This document shows positions 33,644 through 41,253 of a DNA stretch of 64,000 nt, piece after piece. The notes below the pieces were generated by a model. It saw only the letters and a program-made list of their open reading frames with translations, did no database searches and was not told where the DNA came from. The position numbers and the translations under genes were made by a program. Position 1 is the stretch's first letter; every line of letters begins with the position of its first letter. The stretch lies in assembly GCF_001422485.1 (NCBI RefSeq), contig NZ_LMNF01000004.1, forward strand, positions 248,001 to 312,000, in the 5' to 3' direction. This DNA comes from Agreia sp. Leaf283. Lineage in GTDB: Bacteria > Actinomycetota > Actinomycetes > Actinomycetales > Microbacteriaceae.

Positions 33644-35083
33644 TCAGGAAGAGTGGGCAGACAGCTCGAACCGTCGCACGGTGACGGATCCCTCGCCGAC
33701 GAAGACTCCGATGCCCCCGTCTGTGCGGTCGTAGATCCTGGTGCTGAGCGTCGTGCGACCGTCGAGGTTCACGACGCAGATGTCGTTCTGCACGATCACC
33801 TCGAGGCGGTGGATGCCTGCGGCGAGATCGCAGGCACGTTCGAGTTCGACCATGAACGGCTCGTCGCCCGAGATCTCCCACTGCCCGTCTCCGGTGCGGC
33901 GGCGGGGCCAGCGGTCGAAGACCATGCGATTGCGCTTGGGTTCGAGCCGCACGACGTACGACGAATCCCCGTCAGCGCTGGAGCGCAGGAGAAGACCGCA
34001 TTCGGTCGTGCCCGCTTCGATGTCGAGGTCGACGACGGCGTAGTAGGAGGCCGGGACGTCGTCATGCGAGATCGATGCCTCGTATCCGTCGGGCGCTGAG
34101 AGCACGAAGGGTTCGCCGTCGACGGCGCCGGGCAGGGTAACGGGGAGCGCTTCGCTGAAGCTCTCTCGTGTCTCCGTTGCGAAACCGAAGTCCAGCGTGC
34201 CGTCGGCCCGCTGCGTCGCCTCGAGGGTCGACAGGGTGCCCGCCCACTGCCAGGCTCCGTCGTCGCGAGAGCCCTCTTTACTGGCAATCCAGCCGAAGAA
34301 GAAGCGCCGACCGTCTCGGGTCGCCGTTTTCGAGGCGTAGTAGGCGCGGCCGTCGATGCTGTCGAACTCGGGAACGATCCACGGACCGGCGAGGTCTCTC
34401 GCCATGCGGTACCGCGTCGTGAAGTTCTCTGAGAACTCGGAGTAGACCATGTACCACCACTCGCCCCACTTGAAGACGTCGGGGCACTCGTGGGCGATGT
34501 AGCGCCGCGGATCCCAGAGGGGTTCGACCGGCTGCCAGGTCGTCAGGTCGGTCGACACGCACTGGGCGATCACCCCGCGGCGACGCTCGGGACCGTCGGT
34601 GTGTCGGGCGGCGATGAGCATGCGCCAGAACCCGGCGTCGTCGTCGTAGAAGACGAAGGGATCGCGCCAGTCGCCTGATTCGTAGCCTTGCGGGGCACCG
34701 AAGGTGTGCTCGGGGTGCTTCGTCCACGTGGCCATGTCGTCGGTGCTCGTGGCGTGCATGACCAGCTGGAGCGGCAGACCGTCGGCGCCGAGGTGCTGCG
34801 GGTTCTGCCCGGTGTAGAACAGGTGGTTCGTCGACCCGTCGCGCACGATGCTTCCGGTATACACGTTGAAGTCGGCGTCGGTTTTTGATCCGTGCTCGAA
34901 GGCCAGGCCCTTGTCTTCGTAGTCGACGAGGTTGCGGGTCGAGACCAGGTGCCATGGCGTGCCCGGTTTCGGGTCGCACCGCTCCTCGTAAAGATAGAAG
35001 AGTCTGAACTCGCCGTCATGCTCGAGGGGGATGATGTCTCCCACCCACGCGTTGCGGGGCTGAAAGAAGATCTGCTGGGGCAT
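33644..35083 (-). CDS. Divergent GH32-like glycoside hydrolase
   Basis: A 479-residue protein with the GH32 five-blade propeller and C-terminal sandwich. The three acidic residues can be placed as Asp16 in AWVGDIIPL, Asp in WRDPFVFYD and Glu in HECPDVFKWG. The usual WMNDPNG is replaced by AWVGD, a known variant group whose specificity is less clear. No signal peptide is seen. It is the first gene behind the operator/promoter region at 35.1 kb and is probably specialised for a different linkage or fructoside than the second GH32 of the same operon. Confidence 0.85.
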   Translation of the reverse strand: MPQQIFFQPRNAWVGDIIPLEHDGEFRLFYLYEERCDPKPGTPWHLVSTRNLVDYEDKGLAFEHGSKTDADFNVYTGSIVRDGSTNHLFYTGQNPQHLGADGLPLQLVMHATSTDDMATWTKHPEHTFGAPQGYESGDWRDPFVFYDDDAGFWRMLIAARHTDGPERRRGVIAQCVSTDLTTWQPVEPLWDPRRYIAHECPDVFKWGEWWYMVYSEFSENFTTRYRMARDLAGPWIVPEFDSIDGRAYYASKTATRDGRRFFFGWIASKEGSRDDGAWQWAGTLSTLEATQRADGTLDFGFATETRESFSEALPVTLPGAVDGEPFVLSAPDGYEASISHDDVPASYYAVVDLDIEAGTTECGLLLRSSADGDSSYVVRLEPKRNRMVFDRWPRRRTGDGQWEISGDEPFMVELERACDLAAGIHRLEVIVQNDICVVNLDGRTTLSTRIYDRTDGGIGVFVGEGSVTVRRFELSAHSS

Positions 35084-35096
35084 CGTCGTTGAGTCC

Positions 35097-35160
35097 TTTG
35101 GTTAATCGCTTGATCACACCCTAGACGCGCCTGCGCGATGTGATCAAGCGGTTAAGCAAA
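35097..35160 (-). promoter_or_regulatory. Fructan operon promoter with two LacI-type operators
   Basis: Two 22-base arms (35097-35118 and 35139-35160) form an inverted repeat with two mismatches. Each arm contains a LacI-type site: TTAATCGCTTGA at 35102-35113 and TCAAGCGGTTAA at 35144-35155, the latter an exact fit to TnAAnCGnTTnA. On the minus strand TTGATC (35147-35142) and TAGGGT (35123-35118) are spaced 18 bases, so the operators overlap the -35 and the start region. AAAGGA precedes the first gene. Confidence 0.82.
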
Positions 35161-35201
35161 TTAACCAAATTAAGCAGATCGGTGGCTTGGCCGTTCGGCA
35201 C

Positions 35202-35264
35202 AACGGGAGGAGATACGCGAAACCGACGCTCTATTCGCGTCGGCTGCGCGGATCTCCTCCCGTT
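35202..35264. terminator. Large nested hairpin downstream of hydrolase gene
   Basis: AACGGGAGGAGAT (35202-35214) and ATCTCCTCCCGTT (35252-35264) are a perfect 13-base inverted repeat. Inside it CCGACG (35223-35228) and CGTCGG (35238-35243) form a second stem. The leftward hydrolase gene ends at 35311, so this is most simply its terminator, but the length and nesting are unusual for that. A structured small RNA is an alternative. Confidence 0.55.
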
Positions 35265-35310
35265 TGCCTCTGGCATCGCGCCGGTGGTCGGAGGAACACG
35301 GCAATCCTGG

Positions 35311-36171
35311 TCAGAACGCCCCGCGCCATTCCCTGATCGCTGTCACGACGTCATCGAGGTGGGATTCGAGGAGGAAGTGCCCGCCGTCGACGAGCTCGAT
35401 CCGGGCGTCCGTCGCATCCCGCCGGAACGCCTCGGCGCCGGCGGCGGCGAAGATCTCGTCGTTGGCGCCCCAGATGGCGAGCACGGGTACTCGTGACTCG
35501 CGCAGCCAGCGGTGAACGTCGGAGTAGAGGGCGCGATTGTTCGCGTAGTCCCGAAAAAGCGCCAGCTGGATCGCGTCCTGCCCCGGTCGAGAGAGCAGCG
35601 CGAGGTCGTGCTCCCATGCGTCGGGATCGATGGTGGTGGGGTCGGGTGCCCCGTGGGTGTACTGCCATTCGACGGCTTCGCGGCCCAAGGCGGGCCGGAG
35701 CGCGTCTCGAGTGTCCTCCGAGCGCTCGAGCGCATCGGCCCAGATCGGGTCCCAGAAGTCTGAGACGAAGCCTTCTTCGTAGGCGTTGCCGTTCTGGGTG
35801 ATGACGCCTTCGATCGCGCCGGGGTCGTTGAGCGCGAGTCGCCAGCCGATCGGCGCGCCGTAGTCCTGCACATAGATGGAGTAGCGGTCGACGCCCAGGG
35901 AGCCGAGGAACTTCTGCGTGATATCGGCGAGCGCGTTGAAGGTGTAGTCGAAGGCGTCGACGGATGGCATGGCCGATCGGCCGAATCCGATGTGGTCGGG
36001 TGCGATGACGTGATACCGGTCGGCCAGGGCCGGGATGAGGTGCCGGAACATGTGCGAGCTCGTGGGGTATCCGTGCAGCAGGACGATCACGGGCGAGCTG
36101 CTGTCACCCGCCTCTCGCCAGAAGACATCGAGCCCGTCGATGGAGGTGGTGCGGTGATGAACGGTGACCAT
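35311..36171 (-). CDS. Alpha/beta hydrolase, haloalkane dehalogenase/epoxide hydrolase-like
   Basis: A 286-residue hydrolase. HGYPTSSHMFRHLIP is the oxyanion motif, the nucleophile elbow VQDYGAPIG carries Asp, APDHIGFGRS follows, acid in IWGANDEIF and the catalytic His in DGGHFLLES. The Asp nucleophile points to C-halogen or epoxide chemistry rather than esters. The ATG at 36171 is preceded by AAGGG; the longer upstream frame crosses the operator and is unlikely. Divergent from a CGNR regulator with an inverted repeat in between. Confidence 0.87.
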   Translation of the reverse strand: MVTVHHRTTSIDGLDVFWREAGDSSSPVIVLLHGYPTSSHMFRHLIPALADRYHVIAPDHIGFGRSAMPSVDAFDYTFNALADITQKFLGSLGVDRYSIYVQDYGAPIGWRLALNDPGAIEGVITQNGNAYEEGFVSDFWDPIWADALERSEDTRDALRPALGREAVEWQYTHGAPDPTTIDPDAWEHDLALLSRPGQDAIQLALFRDYANNRALYSDVHRWLRESRVPVLAIWGANDEIFAAAGAEAFRRDATDARIELVDGGHFLLESHLDDVVTAIREWRGAF

Positions 36172-36172
36172 T

Positions 36173-36204
36173 ACTAACCCTTTAATCTCGTTTAAGTAGT
36201 TAGT
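36173..36204. promoter_or_regulatory. Inverted repeat between hydrolase and CGNR genes
   Basis: ACTAAC (36173-36178) and GTTAGT (36199-36204) are inverted, with TTTAA and TTTAAG inside, giving an AT-rich imperfect 32-base palindrome in the divergent promoter. It is a plausible operator for the CGNR-type protein encoded to the right. Confidence 0.6.
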
Positions 36205-36247
36205 CGTACGGTAGCCTGTACATGTGGAATTCGCAAAGGAAGCCGGA

Positions 36248-36757
36248 ATGCCGGCCGTGAATGACGAGGACTTGCTCCTCGCCCTGCTCAATAGCGCGCC
36301 GATCGAGGCCGGACGCATGACCGATCAGCTGGCATCCGACGTCGGCTCCGACCTCGCCCTCCGCCTGGGCGGTACCGGCTCAGATGCTGAGGCGGCCCGC
36401 CTTCGCGCGACCCGATCCGCGCTCCACGTGATCGTGCGCGGCTCCGTCGGAGTGCGCGAGGCGACACGCGAATTATCTGCAATCCTCGATTCCACTGTGC
36501 TCGAACCCCGAGTCACGAACCGCGGGGTCGACTGGGAGGTTCAGGCTCCGGCCGACGATCGGCTTGCTGCTCGGGTCGTACTCGCGTGGTCCTCCGTCGA
36601 GAAGCAGTTCCCCGGCAGGCTGCGGCCGTGCGCGAACTCCGAATGCAACCTCTTTCTCCTCGATCACAGCAGGCCGGGAACCGCGAAGTGGTGCTCGATG
36701 GCGGCATGCGGCAATCGCATGAAGGCCCGCTCGTACGCGAGCCGCGCACGAGGCTGA
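36248..36757 (+). CDS. CGNR zinc-finger domain protein (ABATE-CGNR)
   Basis: About 169 residues. The N-terminal part is an ABATE-like helical stress-sensing domain, and the C-terminus holds the zinc finger RPCANSECNLFLLDHSRPG followed by KWCSMAACGNRMKARSYASR, with four Cys and the eponymous CGNR. Such proteins are putative transcription factors. The ATG at 36248 follows AAGGA by 9 bases; a GTG eight codons upstream is possible. It is likely the regulator of the divergent hydrolase. Confidence 0.85.
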   Translation: MPAVNDEDLLLALLNSAPIEAGRMTDQLASDVGSDLALRLGGTGSDAEAARLRATRSALHVIVRGSVGVREATRELSAILDSTVLEPRVTNRGVDWEVQAPADDRLAARVVLAWSSVEKQFPGRLRPCANSECNLFLLDHSRPGTAKWCSMAACGNRMKARSYASRARG

Positions 36758-36826
36758 ATCGTGATCAGGCGCCGGCCCAACGGGCCGGTTGCTATGCGGC
36801 CGCCGAGCCCGTGCTCGGTACCGGCG

Positions 36827-37081
36827 TCACGTCCAGGACTGCAGCCCGGTCAATCGAGCCACGGCGACCATGACCAGAACGCTCCCGATGAAGACGGCAA
36901 CGGCGCCGGTCAACGCCGTTCTATCCGGCGTGGAACGGCGTGCCGTTGAGATGCCCATTAGGCCAAAGCCCATGAGTTGCTCGGCGAAGAACCGGGCGAT
37001 GGGCTTACGGAAGACGATCAGTAGAACCCCCGCCGCGAAGCCAACGATGCCCGCGATCAGCATCTGGACCGTTTCGGACAT
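36827..37081 (-). CDS. Small membrane protein of unknown function
   Basis: An 84-residue protein with two predicted helices: residues about 5-25 (MLIAGIVGFAAGVLLIVF) and 57-78 (ALTGAVAVFIGSVLVMVAV), separated by a basic loop. The layout resembles DUF6199-like small actinobacterial membrane proteins, but I cannot assign a function. Base composition is slightly less GC-rich than the neighbours. Followed on the same strand upstream by a small secreted protein. Confidence 0.6.
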   Translation of the reverse strand: MSETVQMLIAGIVGFAAGVLLIVFRKPIARFFAEQLMGFGLMGISTARRSTPDRTALTGAVAVFIGSVLVMVAVARLTGLQSWT

Positions 37082-37129
37082 CTGGTCTCGACTTCCTGGC
37101 GACTGCTCGGTGAGGTATTCGGCTCGATC

Positions 37130-37522
37130 CTACTTTTCGTACACGTCGAACTGGGTCACGGTCGGAGCCCCCAACTTGCCGTCCGTCGTCCTCAACTCGC
37201 AGATCCAGTCTCGAGACACGGGGCGACTGCTCGCCGCAACCAGGGCCGATGTTCCGCTCACCCAGTACATACCGAATTCCGCACCGTCGCGCGGTGCACG
37301 CACAACGATGTCGGTGGCTACCGCATTGATTGCGCGCACATCGGGGAGGTCAGTGAACGACAATGTGTTCCGTGCGCAGAGCACGACGGCATCCTCGTGC
37401 GGACCCTCGTAGACGATTCGATCGGCAGGGTCGAGATCGAATGTGTCCGCGCACCCGGCGGGTCCCACGGCCACTCCCATGAGCAGCGTGATCGCAGCCC
37501 CCACCCGAACTCGTCTGGCCAT
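37130..37522 (-). CDS. Small secreted protein, possible lipoprotein
   Basis: A 130-residue protein with a basic start, a hydrophobic segment (VGAAITLLMGVAVG) and the sequence GPAGCAD, in which the Cys could be lipidated though Pro at -3 is atypical for a lipobox. The mature part has two further Cys (VLCARNT and WICELRT) that could form a disulfide. No family recognised. Same direction as the small membrane protein downstream. Confidence 0.6.
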   Translation of the reverse strand: MARRVRVGAAITLLMGVAVGPAGCADTFDLDPADRIVYEGPHEDAVVLCARNTLSFTDLPDVRAINAVATDIVVRAPRDGAEFGMYWVSGTSALVAASSRPVSRDWICELRTTDGKLGAPTVTQFDVYEK

Positions 37523-37659
37523 CGGATGTCCAATCGGTAGTCAGCGGGTTGAGGTAATGCTGACGTGGCCCGAACCTGCCCGTCAAGAGATCAGGTGTCC
37601 ACTGCGCGGAACGGGCGCAACCCTCGAGGCGGTGCGTTTTCAGATGGAAGAATCGTCGG

Positions 37660-38505
37660 GTGAGTTCTGAGACCGAGGTAGTCGCCGGCCGTCCGCGCAG
37701 CATCTGGATGGCCCTAGCCGCCGTCGTGATCTACGTGCTCCTCGCTGCCGGGTTGGGCAACCTTCTCAGCGGACTCGTCGGTGACGATCAGCCGCAAGCA
37801 CAGTTTGCCCTTGTGCACTTCATCCCCCTGGCCATCGCCATCAGTCTCCTTCTTCTGTTCCTTCGCTGGGCCAGCTGGGGAACGGATGTCTGGAGAGAGC
37901 GCCCCACGCCCACCCTCCGCCCACGCCGGTGGTGGCTGGTCGCTATCCCGGTGCTCGCGGTGGCCGCCCCCATCGCCGAACTCACCGAGGTGCCATGGGC
38001 GGAGACCAGTCTGGGGCTGATCGCGATCATCGCCCTCGGAACGCTGATGGTCGGCTTCGGCGAGGAACTCGTGATTCGCGGCATCCTGCTGACAGCCGTT
38101 CGCGCTCGGCACGGCGAGTTCGTGACCCTGCTCATCACCACCCTCGTGTTCGCCTTCGCGCACATTCCGGGCAGCATCATCGACGGGGTTCCTCCCGCTT
38201 ACATCGCATTCCAGGTCGCAGGCCTCTCGACAATCGGAGCAACGTACTACTGGGTTCGCCGGGTCACCGGGCGCCTGTGGGCGGCCATGCTCGTGCATGC
38301 GTTTACAGACTTCGTGCTCTACCTCGGAGCCGGATCAGACACCCCGTCGACGTCTATGGCGGCCGACTATATGGCTCCGGACAGCGCGTTTCTGGGCACC
38401 GTCGGTGTACTGCTCTGGATCGCGCTCGCGGTCGGCGTCGTCAGTGTGATCCGAGAAGACCGCCGTGCCAAGCGACAGGAGAAGAATCGTGACAACGTCA
38501 ACTGA
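37660..38505 (+). CDS. CPBP-family intramembrane metalloprotease (first of tandem pair)
   Basis: A 281-residue polytopic protein of the CPBP (Abi, Rce1-like) family. The catalytic motifs are FGEELVIRG (Glu135-Glu136 and Arg140), VFAFAHIPG (His) and LVHAFTDFV (His with Asp in place of the more common Asn). GTG start with only a weak ribosome site. The next CPBP gene starts 17 bases before its end. Family members process prenylated proteins in eukaryotes and are linked to bacteriocin immunity in Gram-positives. Confidence 0.9.
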   Translation: MSSETEVVAGRPRSIWMALAAVVIYVLLAAGLGNLLSGLVGDDQPQAQFALVHFIPLAIAISLLLLFLRWASWGTDVWRERPTPTLRPRRWWLVAIPVLAVAAPIAELTEVPWAETSLGLIAIIALGTLMVGFGEELVIRGILLTAVRARHGEFVTLLITTLVFAFAHIPGSIIDGVPPAYIAFQVAGLSTIGATYYWVRRVTGRLWAAMLVHAFTDFVLYLGAGSDTPSTSMAADYMAPDSAFLGTVGVLLWIALAVGVVSVIREDRRAKRQEKNRDNVN

Positions 38506-39274
38506 GCACCGCTACCGCGTGCACCCCCGGGTCTGGATCGGGCTCGCCATCTGGGTGGGCTACCTCGTTCTCGTCTTCGCCGTGCAGAACCTCAGCGGCA
38601 TCCCCTACGACGAATGGGGAGACAGCGCCGGCAATCTGTTCTTCGGTGCGGGGATCTCGCTCATCGTCGCCACCGTTCTGCTGGCGTTCACCACCAGTCT
38701 TCTCGGGTGGTGGCGTCCCGTGATGAGTGAACGCAGCCGCAGTCGTCACCGCTGGCCGATCTTCATCCCCATCCTGATGGCCGTCGCCGTGGTGCTCAAC
38801 CTGGCGGGCACCGACTGGTCGGCATACAGCGGCGCCTTTCTCGCGGCATCCCTCGTTCTCGCCCTCGTCGGATTCACCGAGGAGATCGTGAACCGGGGGT
38901 TCCTTCTCGTCGGCTTGCGCACGCGGCTCAGCGAGGGATGGGTCTGGTTTCTGACCTCGTTCATGTTCGCCATCACGCACTTCATCAACATCGCGCTCGG
39001 TGCCGAGGCCGGCGGAACCGCACTCCAGGTCGTCTTCGCATTCCTGGCCGGAACCGTGTTCTACATCCTTCGACGCGTCACGGGCTCCCTTCTCTGGGCG
39101 ATGCTGCTCCACGGCGCCTGGGACTTCTCCGTTTTCGCGGCCGGCGTCGGTACCCCGGGTGACATCGCGGCGATCGCGAACGTGCTCGAACCGCTCGCCG
39201 GCATCATCGGCCTGGCCTGTGTGGTCTTCGTCATCCGAGGCGCAGACGAGCGCATTCCCGCCCGACTCCCGTAG
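38489..39274 (+). CDS. CPBP-family intramembrane metalloprotease (second of tandem pair)
   Basis: A 261-residue relative of the preceding protein. Motifs are FTEEIVNRGFLL (EExxxR), FAITHFINI and LLHGAWDFSV. The GTG at 38489 is preferred as AGGAG sits 7 bases upstream within the end of the first gene; the overlap of 17 bases suggests co-translation. The two tandem genes face the end of a two-component system whose other flank has a third family member. Confidence 0.9.
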   Translation: MTTSTEHRYRVHPRVWIGLAIWVGYLVLVFAVQNLSGIPYDEWGDSAGNLFFGAGISLIVATVLLAFTTSLLGWWRPVMSERSRSRHRWPIFIPILMAVAVVLNLAGTDWSAYSGAFLAASLVLALVGFTEEIVNRGFLLVGLRTRLSEGWVWFLTSFMFAITHFINIALGAEAGGTALQVVFAFLAGTVFYILRRVTGSLLWAMLLHGAWDFSVFAAGVGTPGDIAAIANVLEPLAGIIGLACVVFVIRGADERIPARLP

Positions 39275-39285
39275 GCGACTGCCTG

Positions 39286-39912
39286 TTAAGGCCCCACCCC
39301 GCGCGCCAACCGCAGCGCCAGCGCCGTGCGGTCGGGCTCGCCGAGCTTGCGCAGCAGGGCCGACACCGTGTTCTTCACCGTGCCGTGCGCCAGGTGCAGG
39401 CGCGCCGCGATCTCGGCGTTCGGCAGGCCCCGGGCGACGAGGTCGGCGACGGCCTGCTCGGCGTCGGTGAGAACCGGATGCCTGTCGGCCGGTTGGGCAG
39501 GAACGAGCGCGGCCCGTGCGACGCGGGGGTCGAGAACGAGGCCGCCGTCGAGAACCTGGCGGATCGCATCCGTCAGCGCATCCGTCGAGATGTCTTTGAG
39601 TAGGAAGCCGGCGGCGCCCGCGTCGAGCAGCTCACGCACGAGGCGAGCGTCGTCGAAGGTCGTGAGCACGAGAACGGGCAGTCCCGGATGTGACGCCGCG
39701 CACTGCTTTACCAGTCCAAGCCCGTCGAGCACCGGCATGCGGGCGTCGGCCAGCACCACATCGGGCGCGAGCTCGGGGATCAGCGCGAGCGCGCGCATCC
39801 CGTTCTCCGCCTCGCCGACCACCTCGATGGCGGGGTCGGTCTCAAGGATCATGCGCAGTCCTCGCCGCAGCAGCTCCTGATCGTCGACGATCAGAACGCG
39901 GGCGGCGTTCAC
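39286..39912 (-). CDS. NarL/LuxR-type response regulator
   Basis: A 208-residue response regulator. The receiver has the acidic pair in LIVDDQELL, phospho-acceptor Asp56 in VVLADARMP, Thr in LVLTTFDD and Lys in GFLLKDIS. The C-terminal LuxR helix-turn-helix reads LTDAEQAVADLVARGLPNAEIAARLHLAHGTVKN, located at about residues 148-182. The GTG start overlaps the stop of the sensor kinase (GTGA). Likely targets are the flanking CPBP genes. Confidence 0.93.
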   Translation of the reverse strand: MNAARVLIVDDQELLRRGLRMILETDPAIEVVGEAENGMRALALIPELAPDVVLADARMPVLDGLGLVKQCAASHPGLPVLVLTTFDDARLVRELLDAGAAGFLLKDISTDALTDAIRQVLDGGLVLDPRVARAALVPAQPADRHPVLTDAEQAVADLVARGLPNAEIAARLHLAHGTVKNTVSALLRKLGEPDRTALALRLARGVGP

Positions 39913-41144
39913 CGGGTGCCCCGCGCCGCGACGATTTTCGGCAGGGCTGCCTCGCCTGCGTCGGTCTCAGACGGTGCGGCAGCGGGCAGCGCGAGCGACA
40001 GGCGGAAGCCGGTCGGCGTCGGGGCCGCGTCGAGCGTTCCGCCGAGCGCGTCGGCTCGGGAGCGCAGGGAGCGGAGGCCGAACCCCTCGGTGACGGAGAC
40101 GGTGCCAGCCGTGCCGGGCGAGGCCGCACCACGATCCTCGAGCACGGCATGCACGGTTCCGGTCTCGTCGACGGCGATCCGCAGCTGCGCGGAACTCGCA
40201 TTCGAGTGCCGCACCACATTCGTCAGCCCCTCCTGCACGAAACGCAGCAGCAGCAGGGAACGCTCGTGCGTCAGCGCGGAGTCGTCGCCCTGGATCTCCA
40301 CGCGGATGTCGATGCCCGTGCCCCTGAATGCCTCGGCCACCGCGCGGAACGCCTCCGCGTTGCCCAGCGTGCCCAGCTCGACGGGGTGCATCGCGCGCAC
40401 GAGCCGGCGCATCGCATCCAGTGACTCGCCGACCTGCTCGCGGGCGTGCCGCAGTTCATCGCGCGCCGCGTGCGGGTCGTCGACGCGGGCGGCGTAGTCG
40501 AGCGAGAGGCCGATGGCGGTGAGGCGGTGCCCGAGGCCGTCGTGCAGCTCGCGCGCGGTGCGTTCGCGCTCCTCGGCGAGCACCAGGTCGCGGTCGGCGT
40601 CGAGACGTGCGCGCAGCTCGGCGTAGGCCGCATCCAGTCGCTGCAGCGTGTCGCCCAACTCGTCGTTCACCCGCAGGCTGTCGCGCAGGATCGCCGAGAT
40701 CGCGGCCGCGATGCCGGCGAAGAACATCGCGCCGATCGCCTCGGTCACGAGCCGTTCGTCGGAGCTGCCGGCGGAGACGTGCAGCACGGCGACGAGCACA
40801 ACAAGGGCCCCCGCGTAGCCCCACACGACGACCCCCGACGCGAACGTGACTCCGAGCACAAGGCAGGCCGCCCAGATGATGCCGTAGTACAGGGCACCGT
40901 CTCCGAGCATCATGGTTGCCGTGGCAACGAACGCGAAGGCGATCGCGGCCACGCGAGACCGCTGCGCTGAACGCCGCCACAGCGCCCAGATCGCGATCGC
41001 GGCGGCGAGCAGCAGCACGACCGTCACCGACGTCCAGAGCGGCCGCCGGTCGACCGAGTACAGCACCATCAGCACCGGACCGGCCAACCCGATGACCGCG
41101 GCGAGGTCGAGCAGAAGGGCGCGGCGGGTCGGGATGCTCGGCAT
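39909..41144 (-). CDS. Sensor histidine kinase, HisKA_3 (DesK/NarX type)
   Basis: A 411-residue kinase with about six membrane helices in the first 170 residues and no large extracytoplasmic domain, which suggests it senses a membrane or lipid-phase signal. The phospho-acceptor His is in ERTARELHDGLGHRLTAIG, and the ATPase domain follows (FVQEGLTNVVRHSNAS; FGLRSLRSRADALGG). The ATG at 41144 follows AAGGA closely. Coupled to the response regulator by a 4-base overlap, divergent from a CPBP protease gene. Confidence 0.92.
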   Translation of the reverse strand: MPSIPTRRALLLDLAAVIGLAGPVLMVLYSVDRRPLWTSVTVVLLLAAAIAIWALWRRSAQRSRVAAIAFAFVATATMMLGDGALYYGIIWAACLVLGVTFASGVVVWGYAGALVVLVAVLHVSAGSSDERLVTEAIGAMFFAGIAAAISAILRDSLRVNDELGDTLQRLDAAYAELRARLDADRDLVLAEERERTARELHDGLGHRLTAIGLSLDYAARVDDPHAARDELRHAREQVGESLDAMRRLVRAMHPVELGTLGNAEAFRAVAEAFRGTGIDIRVEIQGDDSALTHERSLLLLRFVQEGLTNVVRHSNASSAQLRIAVDETGTVHAVLEDRGAASPGTAGTVSVTEGFGLRSLRSRADALGGTLDAAPTPTGFRLSLALPAAAPSETDAGEAALPKIVAARGTR

Positions 41145-41181
41145 ATCCTTCAGCGTAGGCAGTCGGGCGGGCCCGCCGCAC

Positions 41182-41195
41182 GTGACCCGGGTCAC
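41182..41195. promoter_or_regulatory. Perfect palindrome in kinase/CPBP divergent promoter
   Basis: GTGACCCGGGTCAC is a perfect 14-base palindrome between the kinase start (41144) and the CPBP gene (41254). A further half site GTGACC lies at 41204-41209. Its place makes it a candidate binding site for the LuxR-type response regulator. Confidence 0.65.
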
Positions 41196-41253
41196 GATAC
41201 GTCGTGACCGCGGGGGCGGGCCGGATGCCGGGCGGCTCCGTAGCGTGCTGAAT

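Noticed and set aside
35084-35310. Possible small protein gene in the 227-base gap
   Set aside because: No plausible start, ribosome site and frame combination; the gap is filled by operators, promoter and the nested hairpin.
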